Shown here: positions 10,201 to 24,300 of the stretch, piece by piece
How the letters are laid out: each line of letters begins with the position of its first letter
Position numbering within the stretch: position 1 is the first letter of the stretch
Assembly (NCBI RefSeq): GCF_902459465.1
Contig: NC_047064.1
Location: forward strand, 12,170,160-12,234,159
From: Asterias rubens
Lineage: Eukaryota > Echinodermata > Asteroidea > Forcipulatida > Asteriidae
Direction: 5' to 3'
DNA length: 64,000 nucleotides
Translations under genes and position numbers: made by a program
The notes under the pieces: model-generated
The model's database searches: none
What the model was told of the DNA's origin: nothing
Seen by the model: only the letters and a program-made list of their open reading frames with translations

Positions 10201-13200
10201 TGCTCAGACTGGCCTGAGATTAATTCTGTAAGAAGGAACATGTGTGTTCTGAAGCTACTGCTTGAATCTAAGCCAGATCTGAGATGATATTTTTTTAAAT
10301 CTGCTCAGATTGACCTGAGATTAATGCCTTTCTTAGAAACATGTGTGTTCTGAAGCTACTGCTTGAATCTCAGCGACTTCTGACATGGCGATTTTTTTAA
10401 TCTGCTCAGATTGAGCTGAGATTAAGTCTGTACTGAGAAACATGGGTGTTCTAAATCTACTCGTTGAATCTAAGCCAGATCTGAGATGATATTTTTTTTA
10501 ATCTGCTCCGATTGACCTGAGATTAATTCTGTACTAAGAAACATGGGTGTTCTGAAGCTACTGCTTGAATCTCAGCGAGATCTGATGTGATACTTTTTGA
10601 AATCTGCTCAGACTGACCTGAGATTAATTCTGTAAGAAGGAACATTGTGTGTTCTGAAGCTACTGCTTGAATCTAAGCCAGATCTGAGATGATGATTTTT
10701 TTATCTGCTCAGATTGAGCCGAGATTAATTCTGTACTAAGAAATAGGGCTGTTCTGAAGCTACTCGTCGAATCTAACCGAGATCTGAAGTGATACTTTTT
10801 TAAATCTGCTCAGACTGACCTGAGATTAAATCTGTAATAAGGAACATGGGTGTTCTGAAGCTACTGGTTGAATCTAAGCCAGATCTGAGATGATATTTTT
10901 TTTTAATCTGCTCAGATTGACCTGAGATTAATTCTGTACTAAGAAACACTTGTGTTCTGAAGCTGCTCGTTGAATCTAAGCGAGATCTGATGTGATGATT
11001 TTTTGAAATCTGCTCAGATTGACCTGAGATTAATTATGTAATAAGGAACATGGGTGTTCTGAAGCTACTCGTTGAATCTAAGCCAGATCTGAGATGATAT
11101 TTTTTTTTAAATCTGCTCAGATTGACCTGAGATTAATATCATTATAAGAAACATGGTGTTCTGAAGCTACTCGTTGAATCTAAGCGAGATCTGAGATGAT
11201 ATTTTTGAAATCTGCTCAGACTGACCTGAGATTAATTCTGTAAGAAGGAACATGGGTGTTCTGAAGCTACTGGTTGAATCTAAGCCAGATCTGAGATGAT
11301 ATTTTTTTTAAATCTGCTCAGATTGAGCTGAGATTAATTCTTTACTAGAACATGTGTGTTCTGAAGCTACTGCTTGAATCTCAGCGACTTCTGACATGAT
11401 ATTTTTTAATCTGCTCAGATTGAGCCGAGATTAATTCTGTACTAAGAAACATGGGTGTTCTGAAGCTACTCGTTGAATCTAAGCCAGATCTGATGTGATA
11501 TTTTTTTTAATCTGCTCAGATTGAGCTGAGATTAATTCTGTACTAAGGAACATGGGTGTTCTGAAGCTACTCGTTGAATCTAAGCCAGATCTGAGATGAT
11601 ATTTTTTTTAAATCTGCTCAGATTGACCTGAGATTAATTCTGTAATAAGGAACATGGGTGTTCTGAAGCTACTGGTTGAATCTAAGCCAGATCTGAGATG
11701 ATATTTTTTTTTAATCTGCTCAGATTGAACTTAGATTACTTCTTTACTAAGAAACATGTGTGTTCTGAAGCTACTGCTTGAATCTCAGCGACTTCTGAGA
11801 TGATGACTTTTCAAATCTGCTCAGATTGAGCCGAGATTAATTCTGTACTAAGAAACATGGGTGTTCTAAAGCTACTCGTTGAATCTAAGCGAGATCTGAT
11901 GTGATACTTTTTGAAATCTGCTCAGATTGAGCCGAGCTTAATTCTGTACTAAGAAACATGGGTGTTCTAAAGCTACTCGTTGAATCTAAGCGAGATCTGA
12001 TGTGATATTTTTTGAAATCTGCTCAGACTGACCTACGATTAATTCTGTACTAAGAAACATGGGTGTTCTAAAGCTACTCGTTGAATCTAAGCCAGATCTG
12101 AGATGATATTTTTTTTTTAATCTGCTCAGATTGAACTTAGATTACTTCTTTACTAAGAAACATGTGTGTTCTGAAGCTACTGCTTGAATCTCAGCGACTT
12201 CTGAGATGATGACTTTTTAAATCTGCTCAGATTGAGCCGAGATTAATTCTGTACTAAGAAACAGGGTGTTCTGAAGCTACTCGTTGAATCTAACCGAGAT
12301 CTGAAGTGATACTTTTTGAAATCTGCTCAGACTGACCTGAGATTAAATCTGTAATAAGGAACATGGGTGTTCTGAAGCTACTGGTTGAATCTAAGCCAGA
12401 TCTGAGATGATATTTTTTTTTAATCTGCTCAGATTGACCTGAGATTAATTCTGTAATAAGGAACATTGTGTGTTCTGAAGCTACTGCTTGAATCTAAGCC
12501 AGATCTGAGATGATGATTTTTTTATCTGCTCAGATTGACCTGAGATTAATTCTTTACTAAGAAACATGTGTGTTCTGAAGCTACTGCTTGAATCTCAGCG
12601 ACTTCTGACATGACGATTTTTTAATCTGCTCAGATTGACCTGAGATTAATTCTGTACTAAGAAACATGGGTGTTCTGAAGCTACTGCTTGAATCTCAGCG
12701 AGATCTGATGAGATACTTTTTTAAATCTGCTCAGACTGACCTGAGATTAATTCTGTAATAAGGAACATGGGTGTTCTGAAGCTACTGCTTGAATCTAAGC
12801 CAGATCTGAGATGATATTTTTTTTTAATCTGCTCAGATTGAGCTGAGATTAATTCTGTACTAAGAAACATGTGTGTTCTGAAGCTACTGCTTGAATCTCA
12901 GCGAGATCTGATGTGATACTTTTGAAATCTGCTCAGACTGACCTGAGATTAATTATGTAAGAAGGAACATGTGTGTTCTGAAGCTACTGCTTGAATCTAA
13001 GCCAGATCTGAGATGATATTTTTTTTAAATCTGCTCAGATTGAGCCTGAGATTAATTCTGTACTAAGGAAACATGGGTGTTCTAAAGCTACTCGTTGAAT
13101 CTAAGCCAGATCTGAGGTGATATTTTTTTTTAATCTGCTCAGATTGAACTGAGATTAATTCTGTAATAAGGAACGTGGGTGTTCTGAAGCTACTGTTGAA

Positions 13201-16200
13201 TCTCAGCGAGATCTGATGTGATACTTTTTTAAATCTGCTCAGACTGACCTGAGATTAATTCTGTAGGAAGGAACATGTGTGTTCTNNNNNNNNNNNNNNN
13301 NNNNNNNNNNNNNNNNNNNNNNNNNNNNNNNNNNNNNNNNNNNNNNNNNNNNNNNNNNNNNNNNNNNNNNNNNNNNNNNNNNNNNNNNNNNNNNNNNNNN
13401 NNNNNNNNNNNNNNNNNNNNNNNNNNNNNNNNNNNNNNNNNNNNNNNNNNNNNNNNNNNNNNNNNNNNNNNNNNNNNNNNNNNNNNNNNNNNNNNNNNNN
13501 NNNNNNNNNNNNNNNNNNNNNNNNNNNNNNNNNNNNNNNNNNNNNNNNNNNNNNNNNNNNNNNNNNNNNNNNNNNNNNNNNNNNNNNNNNNNNNNNNNNN
13601 NNNNNNNNNNNNNNNNNNNNNNNNNNNNNNNNNNNNNNNNNNNNNNNNNNNNNNNNNNNNNNNNNNNNNNNNNNNNNNNNNNNNNNNNNNNNNNNNNNNN
13701 NNNNNNNNNNNNNNNNNGAGATTAATTATGTTATAAGGAACATGGGTGTTCTGAAGCTACTGGTTGAATCTAAGCCAGATCTGAGCTGATATTTTTTTTT
13801 AATCTGCTCAGATTGAGCTGAGATTAATTCTGTACTAAGAAACATTGTGTGTTCTTAAGCTACTGCTTGAATCTAAGCCAGATTTGAGATGATGATTTTT
13901 TTATCTGCTCAGATTGACCTGAGATTAATTATGTAATAAGGAACATGGGTGTTCTGAAGCTACTCGTCGAATCTAAGCCAGATCTGAGTGATACTTTTTG
14001 AAATATGCTCAGACTGACCTGAGATTAATTCTGTAAGAAGGAACATGTGTGTTCTGAAGCTACTGCTTGAATCTCAGCGAGATCTGAGATGATATTTTTT
14101 TTTAAAATCTGCTCAGATTGAGCTGAGATTAATTCTTTACTAAGAAACATGTGGTTCTGAAGCTACTGCTTGAATCTCAGCGACTTCTGACATGACGATT
14201 TTTTAAATCTGCTCAGATTGACCTGAGATTAATTCTTTCACTAAGAAACATGTGGTTCTGAAGCTACTGCTTGAATCTCAGCGACTTCTGACATGACGAT
14301 TTTTTAATTCTGCTCAGATTGAGCTGAGATTAATTCTGTACTAAGAACCTGAGATTAATTCTGTACTAAGAAACATGGGTGTTCTGAAGCTACTCGTTGA
14401 ATCTAAGCCAGATCTGATGTGATACTTTTTTAAATCTGCTCAGATTGAGCCGAGCTTAATTCTGTAATAAGGAACATGGGTGTTCTGAAGCTACTGGTTG
14501 AATCTCAGCGAGATCTGATGAGATACTTTTTGAAATCTGCTCCGATTGACCTGAGATTAATTCTGTAATAAGGAACATAGGTGTTCTGAAGCTACTGGTT
14601 GAATCTAAGCCAGATCTGAGATGATATTTTTTTTTAATCTGCTCATATGAGCTGAGATTAATCTGTACTAAGAACAGGGGTATTCTGAAGCTACTCGTTG
14701 AATCTAACCGAGATCCGATGTGATACTTTTTTAAATCTGCTCAGACTGACCTGAGATTAATTCTGTAATAAGGAACATGGGTGTTCTGAAGCTACTCGTT
14801 GAATCTAAGCCAGATCTGAGATGATATTTTTTTTTATCTGCTCCAATTGACCTGAGATTAATTCTGTAATAAGGAACATGGGTGTTCTGAAGCTACTCGT
14901 TGAATCTTAGCGAGATCTGATGAGATACTTTTGAATCGTGCTCAGAATGGACCTGAGATTAATTCTGTAATAAGGAACATAGTGTTTCTGAAGCGACTGG
15001 TTGAATCTAAGCCAGATCTGATATGATATTTTTTTTAATCTGCTCAGATTGAGCTGAGATTAATTCTTTACTAAGAAACATGTGGTTCTGAAGCTACTGC
15101 TTGAATCTCAGCGACTTCTGAGATGATGACTTTTTAAATCTGCTCAGATTGAGCCGAGATTAATTCTGTACTAAGAAACATGGGTGTTCTGAAGCTACTC
15201 GTTAAATCTAAGGGAGATCTGAAGTGATACTTTTTGAAATCTGCTCAGACTGACCTGAGATTAAATCTGTAATAAGGAACATGGGTGTTCTGAAGCTACT
15301 GGTTGAATCTAAGCCAGATCTGAGATGATGATTTTTTTAATCTGCTCCGATTGACCTGAGATTAATTCTGTACTAAGAAACATTGTGTGTTCTGAAGCTA
15401 CTGCTTGAATCTAAGCCAGATCTGAGATGATGATTTTTTTATCTGCTCAGATTGACATGAGATTAATTCTGTAATAAAGAACATGGGTGTTCTGAAGCTA
15501 CTCGTTGAATCTAAGCCAGATCTGAGATGATATTTTTTTTTAAATCTGCTCAGATTGACCTGAGATTAATTCTGTAAGAAGGAACATGGGTGTTCTGAAG
15601 CTACTGCTTGAATCTAAGCGAGATCTGATGAGATACTTTTTTTAATCTGCTCAGATTGACCTGAGATTAATTCTGTAATAAGGAACATGGGTGTTCTGAA
15701 GCTACTCGTTGAATCTAAGCCAGATCTGAGATGATATTTTTTTTAATCTGCTCAGATTGAGCTGAGATTAATTCTTTACTAAGAAACATGTGGTTCTGAA
15801 GCTACTGCTTGAATCTCAGCGACTTCTGACATGACGATTTTTTAAATCTGCTCCGATTGACCTGAGATTAATTCTGTACTAAGAAACAGGGGTGTTCTGA
15901 AGCTAGTCGTTGAATCTAAGCCAGATCTGAGATGATGATTTTTTTATCTGCTCAGATTGACCTGAGATTAATTATGTAATAAGGAACATGGGTTTTCTGA
16001 AGCTACTGGTTGAATCTAAGCCAGATCTTAGCTGATATTTTTTTTTAATCTGCTCAGATTGAGCTGAGATTAATTCTTTACTAAGAAACATTGTGTGTTC
16101 TGAAGCTACTGCTTGAATCTAAGCCAGATTTGAGATGATGATTTTTTTAATCTGCTCAGATTGAGCTGAGATTAATTCTTAACTTAGAAACATGGGTGTT

Positions 16201-19200
16201 TCGAAGCTACTGGTTGAATCTAAGCCAGATCTGATGTGATACTTTTGAAATCTGCTCAGACTGACCTGAGATTAATTCTGTAAGAAGGAACATGGGTGTT
16301 CTGAAGCTACTGCTTGAATCTAAGCCAGATTTGAGATGATGACTTTTTAAATCTGCTCAGATTGAGCCGAGATTAATTCTGTACTAAGAAATAGGGCTGT
16401 TCTGAAGCTACTCGTCGAGTCTAAGCGAGATCTGATGTGATACTTTTTGAAATCTGCTCTTGAACTGAGATTAGTTCTGTGATAAGGAACATGAGTTTTC
16501 TGAAGCTACTCGTTGAATCTAAGCGAGATCTGATGAGATACTTTTTGAAATCTGCTCCGATTGACCTGAGATTAATTCTGTAATAAGGAACATAGGTGTT
16601 CTGAAGCTACTGGTTGAATCTAAGCCAGATCTGAGATGATATTTTTTTTTAATCTGCTCAGATTGACCTGAGATTAATTCTGTAATAAGGAACATGTGTT
16701 CTGAAGCTACTGGTTGAATCTAAGCCAGATCTGAGATGATGATTTTTTTATCTGCTCAGATTGACCTGAGATTAATTCTGTAATAAGGAACATGTGTGTT
16801 CTGAAGCTACTGCTTGAATCTCAGCGACATCTGACATGATGACTTTTTAAATCTGCTCAGATTGACCTGAGATTAATTCTTTCTAAGAAACATGTGGTTC
16901 TGAAGCTACTGCTTGAATCTCAGCGACTTCTGACATGACGATTTTTTTAAATCTGCTCAGATTGACCTGAGATTAATTCTGTACTAAGAAACATGTGGTT
17001 CTGAAGCTACTGCTTGAATCTCAGCGATATCTGACATGATGACTTTTTAAATCTGCTCAGATTGAGCCGAGATTAATTCTGTAAGAAGACATGTGTTCTG
17101 AAGCTACTCGTTGAATCTAAGCGAGATCTGATGTGATACTTTTTAAATCTGCTCAGATTGAGCCGAGCTTAATTCTGTACTAAGAAACATGGGTGTTCTA
17201 AAGCTACTCGTTGAATCTAAGCGAGATCTGATGTGATACTTTTTGAAATCTGCTCAGATTGACCTGAGATTAATTCTGTCTAAGAAATATGGGTGTTCTG
17301 AAGCTACTCGTTGAATCTAAGCGAGATCTGATGTGATACTTTTTGAAATCTGCTCAGATTGACCTGAGATTAATTCTGTACTAAGAAACCTTGGTGTTCT
17401 GAAGCTAACTGCTTGAATCTAAGCAGATTCTGAGATGATGATTTTTTTTAATCTGCTCAGATTGAGCCGAGATAATTCTTTACTAAGAAATGGCTGTTCT
17501 GAAGCTACTCGTCGAATCTAACCGAGATCTGAAGTGATACTTTTTGAAATCTGCTCAGACTGACCTGAGATTAAATCTGTAATAAGGAACATGTGTGTTC
17601 TGAAGCTACTGGTTGAATCTAAGCCAGATCTGAGATGATATTTTTTTTTTAATCTGCTCAGATTGACCTGAGATTAATTCTGTAATAAGGAACATGTGTG
17701 TTCTGAAGCTACTGCTTGAATCTCAGCGAGATCTGAGATGATGATTTTTTAATCTGCTCAGATTGACCTGAGATTAATTCTGTAATAAGGAACATGGGTG
17801 TTCTGAAGCTACTCGTTGAATCTAAGCCAGATCTGAGATGATATTTTTTTTTAATCTGCTCAGATTGACCTGAGATTAATTCTTTCACTAAGAAACATGT
17901 GGTTCTGAAGCTACTGCTTGAATCTCAGCGACTTCTGACATGACGATTTTTTTAATCTGCTCCGATTGACCTGAGATTAATTCTGTACTAAGAAACATGT
18001 GGTTCTGAAGCTACTGCTTGAATCTCAGCGATATCTGACATGATGACTTTTTAAATCTGCTCAGATTGAGCCGAGATTAATTCTGTAAGAAGGAACATGG
18101 CTGTTCTGAAGCTACTCGTTGACTCTAAGCCAGATCTGATGTGATACTTTTTTAAATCTGCTCAGATTGAGCCGAGATTAATTCTGTACTAAGAACATGG
18201 GTGTTCTAAAGCTACTCGTTGAATCTAAGCAAGATCTGATGTGATACTTTTTGAAATCTGCTCAGATTGACCTGAGATTAATTCTGTCCTAAGAAATATG
18301 GGTGTTCTGAAGCTACTCGTTGAATCTAAGCCAGATCTGATGTGATACTTTTTGAAATCTGCTCAGATTGACCTGAGATTAATTCTGTGATAAGGAACAT
18401 GAGTTTTCTGAAGCTACTCGTTGAATCTAAGCGAGATCTGATGAGATACTTTTTGAAATCTGCTCAGATTGACCTGAGATTAATTCTGTAATAAGGAACA
18501 TAGGTGTTCTGAAGCTACTGGTTGAATCTAAGCCAGATCTGAGATGATATTTTTTTTAATCTGCTCAGATTGAGCTGAGATTAATTCTGTACTAAGAAAC
18601 AGGGGTGTTCTGAAGCTACTCGTTGAATCTAACCGAGATCTGATGTGATACTTTTTTAAATCTGCTCAGACTGACCTGAGATTAAATCTGTAATAAGGAA
18701 CATGGGTGTTCTGAAGCTACTGGTTGAATCTAAGCCAGATCTGAGCTGATGATTTTTTTTAATCTGCTCAGATTGAGCTGAGATTAATTCTGTACTAAGA
18801 AACATTGTGTGTTCTGAAGCTACTGCTTGAATCTAAGCCAGATTTGAGATGATGATTTTTTTAATCTGCTCAGATTGAGCTGAGATTAATTCTTAACTTA
18901 GAAACATGGGTGTTCTGAAGCTACTGGTTGAATCTCAGCGAGATCTGATGTGATACTTTTTGAAATCTGCTCAGACTGACCTGAGATTAATTCTGTAAGA
19001 AGGAACATGTGTGTTCTGAAGCTACTGCTTGAATCTCAGCGAGATCTGATGTGATACTTTTTTTTAAATCTGCTCAGATTGAGCTGAGATTAATTCTTTA
19101 CTAAGAAACATGTGTGTTCTGAAGCTACTGCTTGAATGTCAGCGACTTCTGAGATGATGACTTTTTAAATCTGCTCAGATTGAGCCGAGATTAATTCTGT

Positions 19201-20243
19201 ACTAAGAAACAGGGCTGTTCTGAAGCTACTCGTCGAATCTAACCGAGATCTGACATGATGACTTTTTAAATCTGCTCAGATTGACCTGAGATTAATTATG
19301 TAATAAGGAACATGGGTGTTCTGAAGCTACTCGTTGAATCTAAGCCAGATCTGAGATGATATTTTTTTTTAATCTGCTCAGATTGAGCTGAGATTAATTC
19401 TGTACTAAGAAACATTGTGTGTTCTGAAGCTACTGCTTGAATCTAAGCCAGATTTGAGATGATGATTTTTTCATCTGCTCAGATTGACCTGAGATTAATT
19501 CTTTACTAAGAAACATGTGTGTTCTGAAGCTACTGCTTGAATCTCAGCAACTTCTGAGATGATGACTTTTTAAATCTGCTCAGATTGAGCCGAGATTAAT
19601 TCTGTACTAGGAAACATGGGTGTTCTGAAGCTACTCGTTGAATCTAAGTGAGATCTGATGTGATACTTTTTGAAATCTGCTCAGACTGACCTGAGATTAA
19701 TTCTGTAAGAAGGAACATAGGTGTTCTGAAGCTACTCGTTGAATCTAAGCGAGATCTGATGAGATACTTTTTGAAATCTGCTCAGATTGAGCTTTGATTA
19801 CTTCTTTACTAAGAAACATGGGTGTTCTAAAGCTACTCGTTGAATCTAAGTGAGATCTGATGTGATACTTTTTGAAATCTGCTCAGACTGACCTGAGATT
19901 AATTCTGTAAGAAGGAACATGGGTGTTCTGAAGCTACTCGTTGAATCTAAGCGAGATCTGATGAGATACTTTTTGAAATCTGCTCAGATTGAGCTTTGAT
20001 TACTTCTTTACTAAGAAACATGGGTGTTCTAAAGCTACTCGTTGAATCTAAGCGAGATCTGATGTGACTGACCTGAGATTAATTCTGTAAGAAGGAACAT
20101 GGGTGTTCTGAAGCTACTGGTTGAATCTAAGCCAGATCTGAGATGATATTTTCGTTAATCTGCTCAGATTGACTGGAGATTAATTCTGTACTAAGGAACA
20201 TGGGTGTTCTGAAGCTACTCGTTGAATCTAAGCGAGATCTGAA
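4268..20243. repeat. Satellite DNA array, ~102 bp monomer, ~150 copies
   Basis: Tandem head-to-tail monomers fill 16 kb. A typical unit runs GTGTTCTGAAGCTACT, TTGAATCTAAGCCAGATCTG, a T-run of 6-10, AATCTGCTCAGATT, then GAGATTAATTCTGTA and AAGAAACAT. Monomer types differ in CTCGTTG / CTGCTTG / CTGGTTG, in CAGATCTGAGATGATAT versus GACTTCTGACATGACGA, and in T-run length. Each unit contains the dyad AATCTG-CT-CAGATT and most contain AGATCT. Some monomers are cut short (for example 4673, 7564, 9540). All open frames inside are by-products of the repeat. Heterochromatic or pericentromeric DNA is likely. A two-monomer outlier lies at 51.5 kb. Confidence 0.97.
13286..13717. other. Assembly gap of 432 N inside the satellite
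   Basis: An unbroken run of N interrupts the array, with satellite sequence on both sides. The true array length is therefore unknown. Translations across it are meaningless. Confidence 0.99.
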
Positions 20244-20251
20244 AATATTAT

Positions 20252-20525
20252 GTGAAAAGACCCTTAAAAGGGCATTTTTCACGGTTTTTGGAAAAAAAGT
20301 CTAGTTTTGAGGCAGTACTGTCACAACACGATATAATTACCCAAGTTTTTCTCACCAGATATGAAAAGACCAATGTTGGCCCTAATCACAACCAAAAGGA
20401 ACATTTTCTCAGACCCCCCTGGCAAGTTGATATTTTGGGGTCCAAAAATAGGGTAAAAATATCAATTTTGCAAATTCTAAAAACATACTGTAATGCATGA
20501 TGCAAAAATAGCATAAGGGTGATAT
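20252..20525 (+). repeat. Dispersed repeat, second copy at 42.7 kb
   Basis: The stretch starts AAAAGACCCTTAAAAGGGCA right at the end of the satellite and continues through GTCTAGTTTTGAGGCAGTAC and CACCAGATATGAAAAGACC to GATATTTAAAG. It matches 42,715-42,990 with roughly nine bases in ten identical, same strand. Both copies happen to keep a frame open but with many differences, and no domain is recognised, so I treat it as non-coding. Confidence 0.8.
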
Positions 20526-21021
20526 TTAAAGGCAGTCTACTGAAGCGTGTACAATAGATGGAAGTGTTAGTAACTTGGCAGCACTTTTTCTAATCGAACA
20601 TAATATACGTATAATAACCAACCTGTGAAAGTTCGAGATCAATCGGCCATCTGGTTCAGCAGAAAAAAGTGAAAAACTGACGATATAATTCCGTTCTTCG
20701 TGCATGTCGTGTGAATTTCAAATGCTTGCACAATTCCTAGGACAGATTAAATGAATGTCGCCTTCACGCGTTTGAAACAAGAAATCAACGACTATTTTAT
20801 GAAAGATAGCGATTTTATTGTGAACGGTCGTTGGTACAGTCGCTCCTACTCAGGCTTCGGGGAGAGAGTGGCCGTCTGCAGTTGGTTAGAAAGGTCACCG
20901 AAGGGCCAATCTTTGATAAGCGATCTCTATGCTTTATAGCGTGTGGGATCTGGAGACGGTGCGAAGGTTTACGACGTGTTGCGGCAATAGAATGTCCTCT
21001 CTAAATGTAACAGAGTCCCGT
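20526..21021. other. Unrecognised stretch, possible decayed MITE
   Basis: Bases 20,618-20,680 (AACCAACCTGTGAAAGTTCG, then ATCAATCGG) resemble the interior of the MITE family seen at 28,981-29,361, so a degenerate copy may lie here. An open frame of 62 codons at 20,751-20,939 has no recognisable features. It could hold an upstream exon of the recombinase gene, but I see no evidence for that. Confidence 0.3.
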
Positions 21022-21280
21022 AACCGTTTGTTATCAAATCGATATGTTTAGAAAGATGTTGTAGAAGTAGAATACAATGATCAACACAAATAGGCCATGA
21101 AATAGCGTGGTTTTCGTTTTACCTCGTCGACAAACACGGTCGGCCATTTATGGGAGTCAAAACTTGGACTCCCATAAATGGCCGACCGTGTTCGTTCGCG
21201 ACGTAAAATGAAAACCGTGCAATTTGTAGTGATACTTGTAAAACATCTTTCTAACCATATGCATTTCATAACAAACGGTT
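21022..21280. repeat. Imperfect 259 bp inverted repeat upstream of the recombinase gene
   Basis: The left arm begins AACCGTTTGTTATCAAAT and the right arm ends in the complement AACAAACGGTT. The central 24 bp arms, CACGGTCGGCCATTTATGGG plus AGTC, are perfectly paired around a loop of about 7 bp near 21,160. The outer arms pair imperfectly with small gaps. No coding content is recognised; a MITE or other foldback sequence is likely. Confidence 0.8.
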
Positions 21281-21338
21281 TCAAACGCTTTTCATTTCTC
21301 AGTGGTGTTAATTATGTCATTTGTCTTTTCCTTGCTAG

Positions 21339-24300
21339 CTGGCCCATCAAACATCAGATTTTCAGTGTGATACTTCAAAGTCTGTCAACCCCAACACCAA
21401 TTGCAGGGATGACGATGACCCACAAGCTAGTTTTCAGTCTGATCCTTCAAGGTCTGTCAACCCCAACACCAGTTCCTGGGATGACGATGACCCACAAGCT
21501 ATTTTTCAGTCTGATCCTTCAAGTTCTGTCAACCCCAACACCAGTTCCTGGAATGACGATGACCCACAAGCTATTTTAGAAACTGCCGAGCTTCACCAAA
21601 GCAATCAAGCTGTAGGATGTGAAACAAATGATTCTAGTGAGAAGTGTGCCGTAACAGTCATGCAGACCGATAATGTCGGTGGACAAAGGAAATGGGACAA
21701 AAAACACTATTGCTTTTACTGTGATGAGCCTCAGGCCAAGTTACCCCGTCATCTTCAGTTGCATCACAAAGAGGAGAGGGAAGTTGTAGAGATAGCATCG
21801 GAGACTGACTTTACTGCCCGCAAGAAACTTCTGTTATACATCCGCAATATTGGTAATCACAGACACAATTGCCAAGTCCTTAGAGAGGGAAAGGGTGTCC
21901 TTATTATAGTATACAGACCAAATCATGAAGCATCTCCACACGCATATGGACCATGCATACATTGTTATGGCTATTACGTGCGTCTTGATCTTTGGCGTCA
22001 TCAGTGCCCACTTAAGCCTGCTCTCCCTGCACAGACTGATGGTAGCAGTAGGATAGGTCGTGTTAGGGGGCGAGTAGCTAACAATAGTGATTTGTTAAAA
22101 CCACCCCCTGCTGGTGTATCTTTCCAGTTCAACAAGGTTCTTAGTTCTATGAGGAGAGACAATGTTGGTCTGGTTGTCAAGAATGATTCTTTGATTCTGG
22201 AAGTTGCCAAACGTGAATACCTCAGACTTGGCCACGATGTTACACAACATGGCTACATTCGGAACAAACTACGAGAACTTGGTCGTCTTGTTATACAACT
22301 GAGAAAAAACACCCACCAACCAAATGCATCACTGGAAGTATTCGTGCATCCCCGCCATCTGAATGATATCGTCAAGGCTGTTCATGATGTCGCCGGCTTC
22401 AGTGAAGGAAAACAGATGTATCACGTTCCATCTCTAGCACTCAAGATTGGACACTCCATCAAGAGATGTGCACTCATACTGCAAGCAAGTGCTTTAGAGT
22501 TTAATCTTAGGCAAAAAGCGGAACAGACCGAACAGTTTAGGCAGTTATGTGAAATTAAGTGGCCAGAACTTGTGTCAACCCATGCCCACAGAACACTGTA
22601 CCAAGGAAAGCGCAACAAACGTGCTGATCTCCCCACAAATGCAGATGTGGTGAAAATCTCATCGTTCCTTCATGAAACTGGCAACAGGGAAGTGCAGCTC
22701 CTACACTCTGCTAAGGGCCATGAAATTACACCAGCTTGGAAGAAATTAAATGAAGTCACACTGTGCCATCTCATTATCTTCAACCGCAGACGACAGGGGG
22801 AAGTATCCAAAATGAAACTGGAAGATTTTCACAAGCGCAGTAGTGCAGCCATTGTGAAAGGTGATTGCGTGATGACTGATCTTGAACGCCACCTCTGTAA
22901 AATGTTCCAAGTCATTGAAATAGTTGGTAAGAGGGGCAGAACTGTTCCTGTGCTTCTTGGTACTGATGTGATGGCGTGGTTGAAGGCTCTGGTCGCAAAT
23001 AGAAATGCAGCTGGAGTGGCACAAGACAATATATTCTTATTCGCACGAAGTTGTTACGGAGGCTCAGGTCATATACGAGGAAGCGACTGTCTACGAGCAT
23101 ATGCAAATGAGGCGGGCCTTGAGAATGCTGGTAGCATGCGGTCTACAAAGCTTCGTAAACATGTAGCGACTGTTTCACAAATTCTGGCCTTGAATGAACA
23201 TCAGCTTGAAACACTTGCAGACTTCATGGGTCATGATTTGCGGGTCCATCGCGAGTACTACCAGTTGCCAGACACTGTCCAGAGGGTTACCAAACTGTCT
23301 AGACTTTTCCTCAGCTTGGAGAGAGGCAACTTGGTTTCGCAACATGGCAAATCTTTGGAGGAGTTGCATGTTACTGGAGGTAAACAAACCCGTTTTTAAC
23401 TTGTCTTTCCAATTTTATTCAAACTGTGGTACCCCCCCCCCCAAATAACATTCATTCACTGTACAACCTCCCCCCCTTCCACCCCCCCCCCAATGGATTG
23501 GCCAACATGTTTAGGTGTGTACGCCAAAAAGCAAGCATACCTAAATGTAACAATTGCTCTTTGTTTTTGGGGCCTGATAACTCGGCCTGTGGCCGTCATC
23601 ACCTAACCCCCTCCCCCCCCCCCCCTTTGAACCTCATTCACTGTACACCCCAAACCCCACACACCCAACCCAACGGATTGGCCCACATTGTTATTTGTGT
23701 GCCACAAACCAATCAAAGCTAACTCTAGAAGTTTAATTTCTTTTTATTGCAGAAGGCTTCACCAGCGATGAGGACAGCAGTGATTCAGGTGACTCGTGTG
23801 ACCCAGCTTTGGAGGACAGTGTTGATGCCAGTAAGTTTATAATATTTTTGACTGCCTATATCTCTTGTAGGTCTCTTGCATATGCTGGTCCTATTCCCTG
23901 TTTCCCCCCCCCCCCCCCCCCAGACCAAAATGCGATAAGATGCCAGACTCCGTTTGCTGTCAACAAATTTAAGGTGTCATGCACCATCAAAGTACAGTCA
24001 TAACCTAGAGTCACTTTGTAAGCACAGCCAAGTGATTAGTCTAGATTAGCCCATCTCGGCAACTCATTTTGTACGGTAGGATGAAACAAGATGGCTGCTT
24101 CTTGTCAGGCATTTCCGGCAGGTACCGGCACATTGGTAAAAGAACTGATTTAGGGTATGTATACGCCCCATTTGATTATGTTTACTAATTGACCTCTTCT
24201 TTCCTGTGTGTTGTAGGAAGGCCACCAACCCAAACGGATCCAGCTCCAAAAGCTCGACAAGTCAAGCGTCGACAATTCAAGCGACGCCCCTGGACTGCCC

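Noticed and set aside
13275-13789. Three long plus-strand frames
   Set aside because: They are almost wholly translated N from the assembly gap.
4268-20243. CRISPR-like array
   Set aside because: The units are continuous head-to-tail monomers without unique spacers, in a eukaryotic context with no cas genes.
20252-20500. 82-codon frame shared with 42.7-42.9 kb
   Set aside because: The two copies differ by indels and non-synonymous changes throughout; it is the dispersed repeat rather than a conserved protein.
21081-21284. 67-codon minus frame beside the recombinase gene
   Set aside because: It spans the arms and loop of the inverted repeat and has no independent support.
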